From: a virus
DNA length: 46,581 nucleotides
Direction: 5' to 3' (one strand)
Virus record (IMG/VR): IMGVR_UViG_3300030098_002480
Coordinates: 1 to 46,581 of that record
The position numbers and the translations under genes are program-made. Of this stretch, positions 1 to 8,730 are shown one piece after another. The notes below the pieces were generated by a model. It was not told the DNA's origin. It made no database searches and saw only the letters and a list, made by a program, of their open reading frames with translations. Within the stretch, counting starts at the first letter, position 1; each line of letters starts with the position of its first letter.

Positions 1-3
1 GAG

Positions 4-101
4 TAGCTAGGTTTCCAGTAGCTCCCAAGCGTTTTCCCACTTACGGTACTTGGGGTTGCTGTCGTAGATTTTTACAGTCATAACTTTTATATCTTCAAAG
101 G
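4..101. repeat. Left copy of terminal direct repeat
   Basis: Bases 4-101 are identical to 46484-46581 (98 bp). Extended to bases 1-101 against 46481-46581, there is one mismatch, at base 3 (g here, a at 46483). The simplest reading is the overlap of a circular or circularly permuted assembly, giving a unit of about 46,480 bp. A short physical terminal repeat cannot be excluded from sequence alone. Confidence 0.9.
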
Positions 102-423
102 GAAATATCCAGAACCGCTTCTGGTCTATACCCACACAAATGTAAAAGTTAACCTCATCTCTAGTGTACTGACACTTGCTGTGCTTACCTTTGCCAAGTA
201 AAAATTGATAGTGCGGAGTATTGTTCTTGTAGTGATGCTGCCCCAAGGTAGACTTAACTTGAATACATACTAAGTGTCCCTTCTTTACACCAACAAGATC
301 ATAAGACGCAGAATCAAAAGGTCGCGCTACGCTCCATCCATGCTCAAGCAATTTTTCAGCTACGAGTAATTCACCCCTCTGCCCTGTGTTGCTTGCGCTT
401 AGTTTAACTCCACCATTATCCAA
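7..423 (-). CDS. PD-(D/E)XK family nuclease
   Basis: The 138-residue protein has the order typical of small PD-(D/E)XK nucleases: a Glu in a conserved helix (GELLVAEKLLEHGW, residues 17-30), an Asp in SYDLV and the catalytic strand IQVKST. This matches the family of archaeal Hjc-like resolvases and the PDDEXK_5 endonucleases. A Holliday-junction or branch-resolving role is reasonable for a phage but is inference; a host-DNA nuclease is the alternative. It is the last gene of the leftward arm, 5 bp after the giant virion protein gene, and its stop abuts the stop of the last rightward gene with no spacer. Confidence 0.75.
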   Translation of the reverse strand: MDNGGVKLSASNTGQRGELLVAEKLLEHGWSVARPFDSASYDLVGVKKGHLVCIQVKSTLGQHHYKNNTPHYQFLLGKGKHSKCQYTRDEVNFYICVGIDQKRFWIFPFEDIKVMTVKIYDSNPKYRKWENAWELLET

Positions 424-428
424 GATAA

Positions 429-3400
429 TCAGTAGCCCTTTGAGGCTAAAAAGTTAGGTAGATTCTCTGCCAGTAATTGCTTACGTCTTTCTGCTAACAC
501 TTCGTCAGCTATCTCTTGGTTGATAACATTACGTACAGCATCCTTGCCTCGGAGCCTGTTGATAAAGTCAACAAACGCAGCGGACTCCCTGAGAGATTGC
601 GGGTCTTTCGTTATTCTAGGGGATATACGCTTGGGCTTTTGATAGCCTTCTTGCAGCAAGGACTTAAACCTTTCACGGTCTAGTATTTGTTTCCCAGTAA
701 CGGGATCTTTACTCTGTGATCTATTCCACGAACTCTGCATAAAATCCTGCAAAGTATCGCGCATCTCCTCTTCAGTCTGTGCGTATTGATAGGTAGACTT
801 CGGTGTAGTTTCGTAACGTTTAAGATTCTGAAACCAACCTGTACCATACTCACCCTTGTTGAGTCTGTTAAATATACGCAGGTCACGCTCGTAGCCCTTG
901 CGGTCTGCCTCTGCTGCTCTGGTACGTACGTAAGTTGTCCCTAGCGCTCTGTCTATATCTTTTGAAAGATTTGAACTTGCTATGACTTGGTTACGTGCTA
1001 TGCGAAGTGTCTGGTTTAGGTTTGTAATTATGTCCTCAATAAACCTCATGGTAGTTGGAGTTTCCCTGCCGGAATTTAGGTACGCAAACGTAGTCTGCGC
1101 CAACCCCTTGTCAGCAAGTAAGGCTTCAAATCCTGGGAAAGTTACAAAAGACAAATCTTCTGGTGCAGCTTTTCCTGTGCGTATCATGCGAACCGCGTCA
1201 TTGCTTAGGCCAGAAAGCAAACCAAAGTAACCGGACATATTCGCCATGTGCATTGCGTGATACACGTAGTCTTCAAACCCAGCATTAGATTCTAAAAGCT
1301 CTGCTGTTGTAGGTTCATAGTTCTCCTTGGCGTTAATCATCTCGGTAAGTTCCATGAGGACATTTGCCTCAACAACAGAACCTAGCGTAGCTTTTAGGAA
1401 AGGCTTAAAGTCCTTCTTGCCTGTTGCTGGATCACCTTTGGTCATAGGCATCACAACATCCTTCAAGTACCTGTTGTACTTTTCAATAGACCAGCGAGAC
1501 AAAGAGGTGAACCAACTAGACGGGCCTCTTATAGACCAACTGGGTACACCTCTTGCACCATAAGTACCTTGGTTGATCTCTACCCAAGCTGTCGCAAGCT
1601 TGTTAAGGTCGGCCTCTGTAGTTGTCTCAGGATTCTTCGCGAGCCTAGCAGTATCAACGTCTCCCATACGGCCCATCAAATTTAGCATACGCTTAACGTG
1701 TGCGTCTGGAGTACCGCTGTTTAGGTAGCTACGCATAAGAAGCTTACCCAAGTTAAATTGTATAGCTCGCGTCCCGCGCTCAAAGAGTTCCCTGCCTGAG
1801 TATTTCTGCGACAAGTCGGCAACTGTTGCCATAGCATCCGAGGCTCGGTCTACGCTGTCGTGTGCAAACTCAAGTCTTGATAGCTTGCTTCTGTTTGCGC
1901 CTGAGATGTGGCTCTGTTTCCAAGCATCCTGAAAATGCGTAAGTGACTTGAGTATCAAAGGCCAGTCCTCTGTCCTCATGTACATATTTGCATTCTTGAA
2001 CGAGTTAACAAAATCACGTACGCCAGACAGAGTTCCGAGCCATTGGGAGGTGATAAGCCTGTTGAGGCGCAGAATTGAAAGGTCTCCTCTACGATGGAAT
2101 CCCGTGTGTACTTCATCAAGATTCTTAAACGTACCCTGCGCTCTCGCGAGATAACCAGCGTCAACGTCGTCACCAAAGATTTCCTTTAGCGTAGGTGTTA
2201 ACATCTTGTCGCTACCTTCACTCTCTGGAGTTCTGTGCGTGGGTACGTTTGCATCATCCGGTAAGTCTCGGATGGCTCGCATTACTTCATCACCTTCAAT
2301 CTGCGTATGCCACGCCATGTCTTTTGAAAACCTGCCGATATACCGTTGCGCTCGCATAAACGGGTCAGCATCTACTAAGTCCGGTGGCATCAGCAAACCT
2401 TCACCCTTACGTAACGCACCAAATTTTGAAGCGGTTGTCAGAGGTCTGTTCTCTCCAGTAGTAGTCACATAACTGTCCTTGTTTGAGATAACAGCTATGT
2501 ACTCCGCAAGTTCATCGCGGAGTTCAGCCTCTTGGCCGGCCTTTACACCCTCCTGCTGCTGGCGTTGCTTTAACCAGAAAGCTAAAATCTTTTCTTGGAG
2601 TTCCTCACCCTCTTTTGTATGAGCCTTGGTACGTAGCAGAGTATTGTTATCATGGCTTAACATATAAGGGTCGTAGTAGTCCCCTTGTGTTTCCTCTACA
2701 CGAACGTACTTATTACCAACCTTGATGCGCGGCCCATTAGCAACCTGCTCTGCGCGTGTCTCCCTGTACAACTTATCAAGAGTTTCGTTTGCGTCAGCTA
2801 ACTTGCGGTTTAGTTTAATATCCGCCTCTAGCTTCTGGTACTTATCGGCGTAAGGTTTTGTGATCGTACTGTCGTTGCCAAACTTTTTAACAAGACGGCG
2901 TAGTATACGATACGTGCCTAAGTCCTGTATCTCCTGCTTGCTCAGGTGCATAGAACGAAAGCGCATTAGCAGAGGTTCTACAAACATATTAACATAACGC
3001 TTCTCTGCCATCTCCAATCTGTTATGAGCGTCTCTGGCATACAGAGCCATACGCTTTGTGGAGTCTGTGATCTCGTCATTCTTCAAACCTTCAAACGGTC
3101 TGAGAATTAACTGATCTGTTTCAGCTTGAACAAGACGAGACAAGCCAAAAATCTGACCACGCATAACCGCACGTTCAGAATCAAAATACTCAAGACCTGT
3201 TTGCACCTTGTCAAAGTTTTCAGCGTTGTACCGTGCAGAGTCTCTGACTTCCTTGAATGGGCTTTCTGTTACGGTGCGTTCTCCTCTGGCTGCTTGATAC
3301 TTACGACCTTCAACATTAGTATCTTTTTTCAGTACAGTCATAAATAAGCCTTCTTGTGGTTCTTGAATAAGATCACCTACAGGCTTATACCCAGCCGTCT

Positions 3401-6400
3401 GAAAAAAATCTAAACCGCTAAAGTCACCAGCGTTAGGATAAGCTATAACATAAACTAATTTAGCATCGCTATCTTTAATAGCTTTTTGCCAGTTTTCTAG
3501 AGTATGATTTTTTGAAACAGGCCCGGTAAATTGCTCTCCTACCTGTGCAGTACGCTCATTTGGTATACGATGAAGCACAACAACATCAGCACCATGCCCT
3601 GCACCTTCTAAAAAGTTCTGACCTTTTGTAAGGTTTACAGGCTTTTCATCTAGGCTATTGATGTCAGCTCTAGTGCCTATACGCTTCCCTAAGTCCTTAC
3701 GTACATAAGAATTACGCAAAGCATCTTGACTCATACCAGACAAATCTTCAGCCCCTACATGAGAGACGGTAATCTTATCGCCTCTAGTGACTTTAGATCT
3801 TAAATCATCAATTGGGTCGAGAGGTCTTACTCCTTTGGCTTCTTGGAATTTAAGGTCTCCAGATTCCTGTCTTATACCCTGCATTATCCGCTGGACAGGT
3901 GCGCCTGTTGCTGGCTTATCAAACTTCATACCCTGCTCGCGCTCTAGGGTTTTCTTCATCTGAGCCATGAGGTCTAAACCCTCTTCGTCCGACACAACAC
4001 GCTTACCAGATCTGTTAAATCTCTCCTTAGCTTCCTGAAATTTTAAGTCAGCCCAAGGGTCTCTACTCCCAACGCCACCTATCGCAGCCGCAGGTATTGG
4101 ATTACCAGCAGTTACATCGTTAAGTATCTTCTGACGTTCTGCGTCCCAAGCGCGTGCTTCGGCTGGGTCAGTAGGCCGCGCCTTACCTATACGCTTTGCG
4201 GCAAAGCCGTCTATAAAATCTGAGTTGTACAAAAACGGGCTATCGGTTTCGTACTTGATAAGCATAAAGTCTTTAAGATTCTTAGCAGAGAACTTCATAC
4301 CAAACTTGTGCATCCAACGAAGCTTGGCCTCACGCACCAGTCGTCTTAACTTCTGCTGATTACCTGTAGCTTTGCGAGTCTTGAGTCGCTGAGTTAAAGC
4401 GCGGCCTAGAAACTCTACACCTTCTTCTTCGTCTCTGAAAAGTTTCAGGTAGTCCTCATGCAGCTTACGGTCTTTCTTATTCGTAGAATACTGAAGGTCA
4501 TCCATGAAGTTGTGCCATCCTTCATGAGCAATCGTGTCATCAGTTGCGGTACGTGGATCAAAAGTTATGTTACGTGTATCATAAGCTGCGAACCCTGCCT
4601 GACGTACGAGTCTGCCATCTGGTGTGCGGCGATATATACCACGGCGTATGGCTTCGGTTATATTAAAGCCTCTTACTGCTGCAAGCTTGGCCAACTCAAT
4701 AAGTACATCCTCATCTAGTGGCTTGAGTTCTTTAGGCTTAGGCTTGGGGTAAAGTTTATCTATAGCTGCTGCGCGAGACGCTTCTTCCTGCCGAATAAGT
4801 TCAATCTCACGCTCGGCATTTTTTCGCGTACCCTCAATGTGATCTAGGTAATGCTGCCGTACTTTCTTTGCGTCAGCAGCCGAAGCAAATCTCCAAGACG
4901 TTGAGCCGTCTTTTCGTCTGACAGCAAGCTGCACACTACCGTTGTCTAAAATTCTTACCGGACTACCAAGCGTGGCGGCTCCTTCTCCGTATACGTCAGC
5001 CAAAGCTGGTAGTCTCCAAACATCAATCCTTTCATCCAAAGGCTCTCCGTTTCTATCAACTAACCTACGAGAAGCTGCTGGGTCAACCTCTATAACCCGT
5101 CTGGTTATAGGTTTACCTGTTGTGGGGTCAACGTCTTTAACGCTTGTTGACCTACCCCTGAAAAGTGACTTGAGCTTATTAGACTCAGCCGCACTCATTG
5201 CAGGTGTAGTCTCAACAATAGCTGTAGCTTTGTTAACTTGCTTTTGTAATTTGTTAACTGCGCTTTGTGCTTTATTTATGGCACTCTTTTTAGACAGCGG
5301 GTTGTTGTTTAAGTTTTGAAGTTTTCTTTGCGCTGCATCTAGGTCTGGAAGTAAGCGATCAAGTTCTTCTGTTGCTTTCTGTGCGGCTTTCTCTGCGCCA
5401 CCATAAATATCTGACAACGTACTTGGCGCAACACCGTAGCCTTTTGCAGCTTCTTCTGCTGTCATGGGTGCAATACCAACACCCGGTCTACGCATACTCT
5501 GAGCCGCTGGCCCCGGTACAGTTGGGTCTAGAAAACCTACGCCACCAGTTACCTCGCGTTCTATCGTAGCAGCAACATCGTAAGGTGTGGGAGTAAGCCT
5601 GTCTTCTACAGTACCCACATGAGTTCCTTCTGTTCCTACGATAGCTTCGTCACCAATTCCACGCTTTGGTATATACGCGGTATTTCGTATGTTTACCGCA
5701 GCCTCTGTAGGAGATGGCAGAGGTTCTCTGTAGATATTAAAAATTTTGCTGGGGTCTTTACCACGGGCTATTGCAGCACTCTCGCGCCTCTTGATTAAGT
5801 CATCAATAGCCTTCGTCTTAAACGTAGGTTTCTGTAGTAACGTACCTACACCAAAAGCACCGGCTAGTCTACCTGCGTCAAAGTCACCTCTGGCAATCTG
5901 ACCTGCGCCTTCTATACCTGCTTCCAAACCTCCGCCTATACCTGACTGCAACAACGCAGCAGTCTCAACTTGAGTCAAAGGTTTAGCCTTTGCAATACTC
6001 CCTGCACCAGAGAACGCAGACTTGAGCAGTCGTGGGTCAGGTCTAAAAGCTACCAAAGAGGGAGCTACCTGACCGGCAAAAGAAGATAACGGGTTAGCAA
6101 GCCTCGCTTCCATACGATCTTGCTGTAGCTGTCGTAACTCGTCATCGTCGTAAACAGCACCTTCAATACCTTCTTGTATTTTACTACCGCCGTATGCACC
6201 AGCTAAACCACCAGCAATCATCAAAGGTACACCAACTACTGCACCAGCTCCTGTTAATGCCAGACCTGCACCTATTGCTCCCACCGCGCCACCTAAACCT
6301 GCGCCAGCGTGTTCGCCTAGCCCTGTCGTAAAAGACTCAAACTTTGAGATGTCCTCTGCCAGATAGTCTTCAAGTTCATCATCTGTTAAGAGTTCTACCT

Positions 6401-6494
6401 CGTCAGGGTTAAGACCCTTAGAGCGCATATAGTCATCGTAGATTCCCTTACGTTTGGTAGTTGGCCTACGATATACTGGTGTTAGTTTTGCCAT
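429..6494 (-). CDS. Giant virion protein with HEGWH metallopeptidase motif (polyvalent/LPD38-like)
   Basis: A 2021-residue protein. Residues 58-106 are Gly/Ala-rich and hydrophobic, resembling membrane-active segments of ejected proteins. About 368-425 is a predicted coiled coil. H657-E-G-W-H661 is a zincin-type HExxH motif. About 900-1050 forms a separate globular segment ending in an acetyltransferase-like strand pattern (tentative). The C-terminal third, about 1635-1860 (SSWFTSLSRWSIEKYNRYLK), resembles the LPD38 domain of large polyvalent proteins in podoviruses and mobile elements. Its place downstream of the tail and internal-protein genes suggests it is packaged and ejected with the DNA. 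The peptidase could open the cell wall or process virion or host proteins. Real gene: near certain; function: inferred. Confidence 0.85.
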   Translation of the reverse strand: MAKLTPVYRRPTTKRKGIYDDYMRSKGLNPDEVELLTDDELEDYLAEDISKFESFTTGLGEHAGAGLGGAVGAIGAGLALTGAGAVVGVPLMIAGGLAGAYGGSKIQEGIEGAVYDDDELRQLQQDRMEARLANPLSSFAGQVAPSLVAFRPDPRLLKSAFSGAGSIAKAKPLTQVETAALLQSGIGGGLEAGIEGAGQIARGDFDAGRLAGAFGVGTLLQKPTFKTKAIDDLIKRRESAAIARGKDPSKIFNIYREPLPSPTEAAVNIRNTAYIPKRGIGDEAIVGTEGTHVGTVEDRLTPTPYDVAATIEREVTGGVGFLDPTVPGPAAQSMRRPGVGIAPMTAEEAAKGYGVAPSTLSDIYGGAEKAAQKATEELDRLLPDLDAAQRKLQNLNNNPLSKKSAINKAQSAVNKLQKQVNKATAIVETTPAMSAAESNKLKSLFRGRSTSVKDVDPTTGKPITRRVIEVDPAASRRLVDRNGEPLDERIDVWRLPALADVYGEGAATLGSPVRILDNGSVQLAVRRKDGSTSWRFASAADAKKVRQHYLDHIEGTRKNAEREIELIRQEEASRAAAIDKLYPKPKPKELKPLDEDVLIELAKLAAVRGFNITEAIRRGIYRRTPDGRLVRQAGFAAYDTRNITFDPRTATDDTIAHEGWHNFMDDLQYSTNKKDRKLHEDYLKLFRDEEEGVEFLGRALTQRLKTRKATGNQQKLRRLVREAKLRWMHKFGMKFSAKNLKDFMLIKYETDSPFLYNSDFIDGFAAKRIGKARPTDPAEARAWDAERQKILNDVTAGNPIPAAAIGGVGSRDPWADLKFQEAKERFNRSGKRVVSDEEGLDLMAQMKKTLEREQGMKFDKPATGAPVQRIMQGIRQESGDLKFQEAKGVRPLDPIDDLRSKVTRGDKITVSHVGAEDLSGMSQDALRNSYVRKDLGKRIGTRADINSLDEKPVNLTKGQNFLEGAGHGADVVVLHRIPNERTAQVGEQFTGPVSKNHTLENWQKAIKDSDAKLVYVIAYPNAGDFSGLDFFQTAGYKPVGDLIQEPQEGLFMTVLKKDTNVEGRKYQAARGERTVTESPFKEVRDSARYNAENFDKVQTGLEYFDSERAVMRGQIFGLSRLVQAETDQLILRPFEGLKNDEITDSTKRMALYARDAHNRLEMAEKRYVNMFVEPLLMRFRSMHLSKQEIQDLGTYRILRRLVKKFGNDSTITKPYADKYQKLEADIKLNRKLADANETLDKLYRETRAEQVANGPRIKVGNKYVRVEETQGDYYDPYMLSHDNNTLLRTKAHTKEGEELQEKILAFWLKQRQQQEGVKAGQEAELRDELAEYIAVISNKDSYVTTTGENRPLTTASKFGALRKGEGLLMPPDLVDADPFMRAQRYIGRFSKDMAWHTQIEGDEVMRAIRDLPDDANVPTHRTPESEGSDKMLTPTLKEIFGDDVDAGYLARAQGTFKNLDEVHTGFHRRGDLSILRLNRLITSQWLGTLSGVRDFVNSFKNANMYMRTEDWPLILKSLTHFQDAWKQSHISGANRSKLSRLEFAHDSVDRASDAMATVADLSQKYSGRELFERGTRAIQFNLGKLLMRSYLNSGTPDAHVKRMLNLMGRMGDVDTARLAKNPETTTEADLNKLATAWVEINQGTYGARGVPSWSIRGPSSWFTSLSRWSIEKYNRYLKDVVMPMTKGDPATGKKDFKPFLKATLGSVVEANVLMELTEMINAKENYEPTTAELLESNAGFEDYVYHAMHMANMSGYFGLLSGLSNDAVRMIRTGKAAPEDLSFVTFPGFEALLADKGLAQTTFAYLNSGRETPTTMRFIEDIITNLNQTLRIARNQVIASSNLSKDIDRALGTTYVRTRAAEADRKGYERDLRIFNRLNKGEYGTGWFQNLKRYETTPKSTYQYAQTEEEMRDTLQDFMQSSWNRSQSKDPVTGKQILDRERFKSLLQEGYQKPKRISPRITKDPQSLRESAAFVDFINRLRGKDAVRNVINQEIADEVLAERRKQLLAENLPNFLASKGY

Positions 6495-6495
6495 T

Positions 6496-7536
6496 TTAAG
6501 GTATTCTTGGAGTCATCCACGAGCCAGCTTCATTAGTATCAAACTCGTGTCCTGTAGGGTATATACCCGCCGCTGCTGCACCGCGTTCAGAAGGTACAGT
6601 AGGTCTACCTCTTTGACTAGTAGCCTGAGCTTCTTTGAGTTCTTTCTCTGCTATTATTAGCTCCAGCTTGGCCTTTTCTAAATCTGCAACTGCTGTTGGA
6701 TCATTCCTAAGACGCTGAATTGTCTGGTCAAGAACTAGCTTTTCTACTTGAAGTGTAGCTAAAGTTTTGTCTGATTCCGCTGCCGCAATCTGCTGTGCTA
6801 AAGGACTCTGCGCTACGGCTAACCGAGTCTGATTAAGAGCGTTCTCAAGTTCCACACTTATCACTTGCTTGTTAGCTAACAGGTTTGCGTAGTTTGGCGG
6901 CAATGCATTACGAACTGAATCTGCAAGTTCCTTTGCTGCTTGCTGAGTTGCGAGTGTAGTTTGTGCTGATTCTAGCTGTGTTTGCGCCGTTAGTGCTGGA
7001 GTTGCTGCGCGGTTTAACACCTCAAGCTCTGCTCTTTGACGGGGAGTCATCGTATTGATGTTTTGATCGTAGTATTCTCTGCCGGATTTCTTAACAAAAT
7101 CTGGAGATAGTACGCTACGCTGCTTCCACTCTTCAAAACCTGCGTCTGCTTTTTGTTGTTGCTGTCCTAGCATCTGTCTGCGAGCTTCATCCGCTACAGC
7201 CTTGGCGCGGTTTTGTCGTGCAATCTGTCGAGCAAAGTTCTGCTGCTGATTAAACTTTTCCAAAGCTTGCTGTTGGCGTAATGCCGCACCTCTCGCATCC
7301 ATTACATCAGCCAACCTGCGAGCTTTTTCAGGCTCAATCGCAGCTCGCATAGCGGCTAAGTTCTCATCGCGACGACGGCCACCACCATACTGAAGGTAGT
7401 TTACCGGACGCTCTTGTGGAACATACGCGCCAGCAGCACGCAGCTCCTCTATCATACGACGTTCTTCTTCGTCTAAGTCCCGCTGATTCTGCGGAAAGAT
7501 GCCGCTCATTAAGTTACCTAAAAAACCTTCTGCCAT
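6496..7536 (-). CDS. Coiled-coil virion protein (internal protein candidate)
   Basis: The chosen start is the internal ATG (MAEGFLGNLMSG) because it is preceded by AAAGAAAG, the purine-rich ribosome-binding pattern also seen before 30450 and 36697. The longer frame from 7569 overlaps the upstream gene. The 346-residue product is rich in Gln, Ala, Arg and Glu, with long helical stretches at about 60-130 and 180-295 (predicted coiled coil) and a Gly/Pro-rich tail. No catalytic motif is visible. Lying between a small Gly-rich protein and the giant virion protein, it occupies the place of the T7 internal core proteins. The core or ejection role is inferred from position and composition only. Confidence 0.75.
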   Translation of the reverse strand: MAEGFLGNLMSGIFPQNQRDLDEEERRMIEELRAAGAYVPQERPVNYLQYGGGRRRDENLAAMRAAIEPEKARRLADVMDARGAALRQQQALEKFNQQQNFARQIARQNRAKAVADEARRQMLGQQQQKADAGFEEWKQRSVLSPDFVKKSGREYYDQNINTMTPRQRAELEVLNRAATPALTAQTQLESAQTTLATQQAAKELADSVRNALPPNYANLLANKQVISVELENALNQTRLAVAQSPLAQQIAAAESDKTLATLQVEKLVLDQTIQRLRNDPTAVADLEKAKLELIIAEKELKEAQATSQRGRPTVPSERGAAAAGIYPTGHEFDTNEAGSWMTPRIP

Positions 7537-7550
7537 GTTATTACTTTCTT

Positions 7551-8474
7551 TTAATTGCCGCCTTGCCAAAAATTCTCCAGAGTTTTTGCACCTCTGCTTA
7601 TTCTACCAAGGAAGCTATTGTCTTGATCTAACGAACCTTGGAGTAAGTTACTCGGCGCAGCCTGTCCTGCTCCCATATAATTCTGAACAGGTTGCACGCC
7701 TTGGAAGTTGCCAGCTATCTGATTCGTACCACTACTTCTACCAAGCGTGGCCTGTATAGGATCAAAACCAGAGCGTGAACCAGCCATAAAATTTGTAGCA
7801 GCCTGTAAAGCCTGACCTAACTGACTGCGCTTCTGGTCTAGCCGAGAGCCAAACTGCATAGCGTTTTCTATCGCAGTTAAGTTTCCGCCACCACCTGCTT
7901 GACCGCGCTGTAGATTACGCCGTGCGTTCATGCGCTCAATCTCTGCGCGTTCTCCACCAGAGAGGCCACCCATGTTTATGCTTCCGAGAAGTTCAGCTAC
8001 TTTTTGTCTTCCAAGGTCTCTGGATTGCAGCCAAGGTTGATCAGTTATAGCCAACTGATCCATCGTAGACTCAGCCATGTACGGCCCTTGGAGTCTCATT
8101 ATATCCAAGTCTGTACCAGCAGCACCTCTACGTGAGATATTATCTACGTCTGCTCCAAGTTGTGCATATTCACGAATACCCGGCACGTACCCGGCGGGAA
8201 GTCTCTTCGCCTCTTCACTACCTACAAGCTGCTCATAGGCTAGTCTTTGCTGCTGTGGAGCGAACTCTTGTTGTACTCCAAGTTCTGCGGCTGCTGTAGG
8301 TCTTAGCTCGTCCCTAATTGCTGCCATTATCTTAGGGTAAGACTCTGCGTAAGCTTCACCCTGCGCTTTACCTACGTCACCAGCGTCCTTCTCATTTGAC
8401 TTACCTACGGCATAATTAACACCAAGATTTATTAACGAAGGTACTACGTCTGACCATCCAAATCCATTACCCAT
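7551..8474 (-). CDS. Putative internal virion or DNA-ejection protein
   Basis: A 307-residue protein with no recognised catalytic motif. It has an N-terminal Gly/Asn segment (MGNGFGWSDVVPSLINLG), a helical middle (about 30-90 and 125-215) and a Gly/Gln/Ser-rich C-terminal part (SRSGFDPIQATLGR onward). This composition is common in small ejected proteins and tail-associated proteins of podoviruses. It stands directly after the head-fibre-like gene in the virion unit, and the next gene begins just after its stop. No homologue is recognised with confidence, so the role is by context. Confidence 0.65.
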   Translation of the reverse strand: MGNGFGWSDVVPSLINLGVNYAVGKSNEKDAGDVGKAQGEAYAESYPKIMAAIRDELRPTAAAELGVQQEFAPQQQRLAYEQLVGSEEAKRLPAGYVPGIREYAQLGADVDNISRRGAAGTDLDIMRLQGPYMAESTMDQLAITDQPWLQSRDLGRQKVAELLGSINMGGLSGGERAEIERMNARRNLQRGQAGGGGNLTAIENAMQFGSRLDQKRSQLGQALQAATNFMAGSRSGFDPIQATLGRSSGTNQIAGNFQGVQPVQNYMGAGQAAPSNLLQGSLDQDNSFLGRISRGAKTLENFWQGGN

Positions 8475-8486
8475 AACTCTATTTCC

Positions 8487-8729
8487 TTATGTTGCCAGCA
8501 CACCCGCTGTCCTAAGACTTGCGAGAAGTGCATTTATTGTTGTTTGATTATTAGAAGCCGAACTGCCTGAAACATCAGACACAGCGGCAGCTTGTTTTAC
8601 CACGCCATAAGTTGATCCCGTAGCCGCCGGTACGGTAAGCCCTGCTAACCACGTATCAAAATCATCCTTACTGGTGAACAGCGTCACCTTATCCGACTTC
8701 GTTACTGAACTGTTTATTGCTACTGACAT
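8487..8729 (-). CDS. Head-fibre-like protein (phi29 gp8.5-type C-terminal motif)
   Basis: An 80-residue protein whose second half carries the signature YGVVKQAAAVSDVSG followed by TTINALLASLRTAGVL. This resembles the short head-fibre family (Phage_fiber_2) in which a GxVKQAAAVADL segment precedes a C-terminal amphipathic helix. The N-terminal half (VTLFTSKDDFDTWLAGL) looks like a small adapter. It starts one base after the stop of the tail nozzle gene. In this tail-protein context it may be a virion surface adapter instead of a true head fibre. Confidence 0.6.
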   Translation of the reverse strand: MSVAINSSVTKSDKVTLFTSKDDFDTWLAGLTVPAATGSTYGVVKQAAAVSDVSGSSASNNQTTINALLASLRTAGVLAT

Positions 8730-8730
8730 A

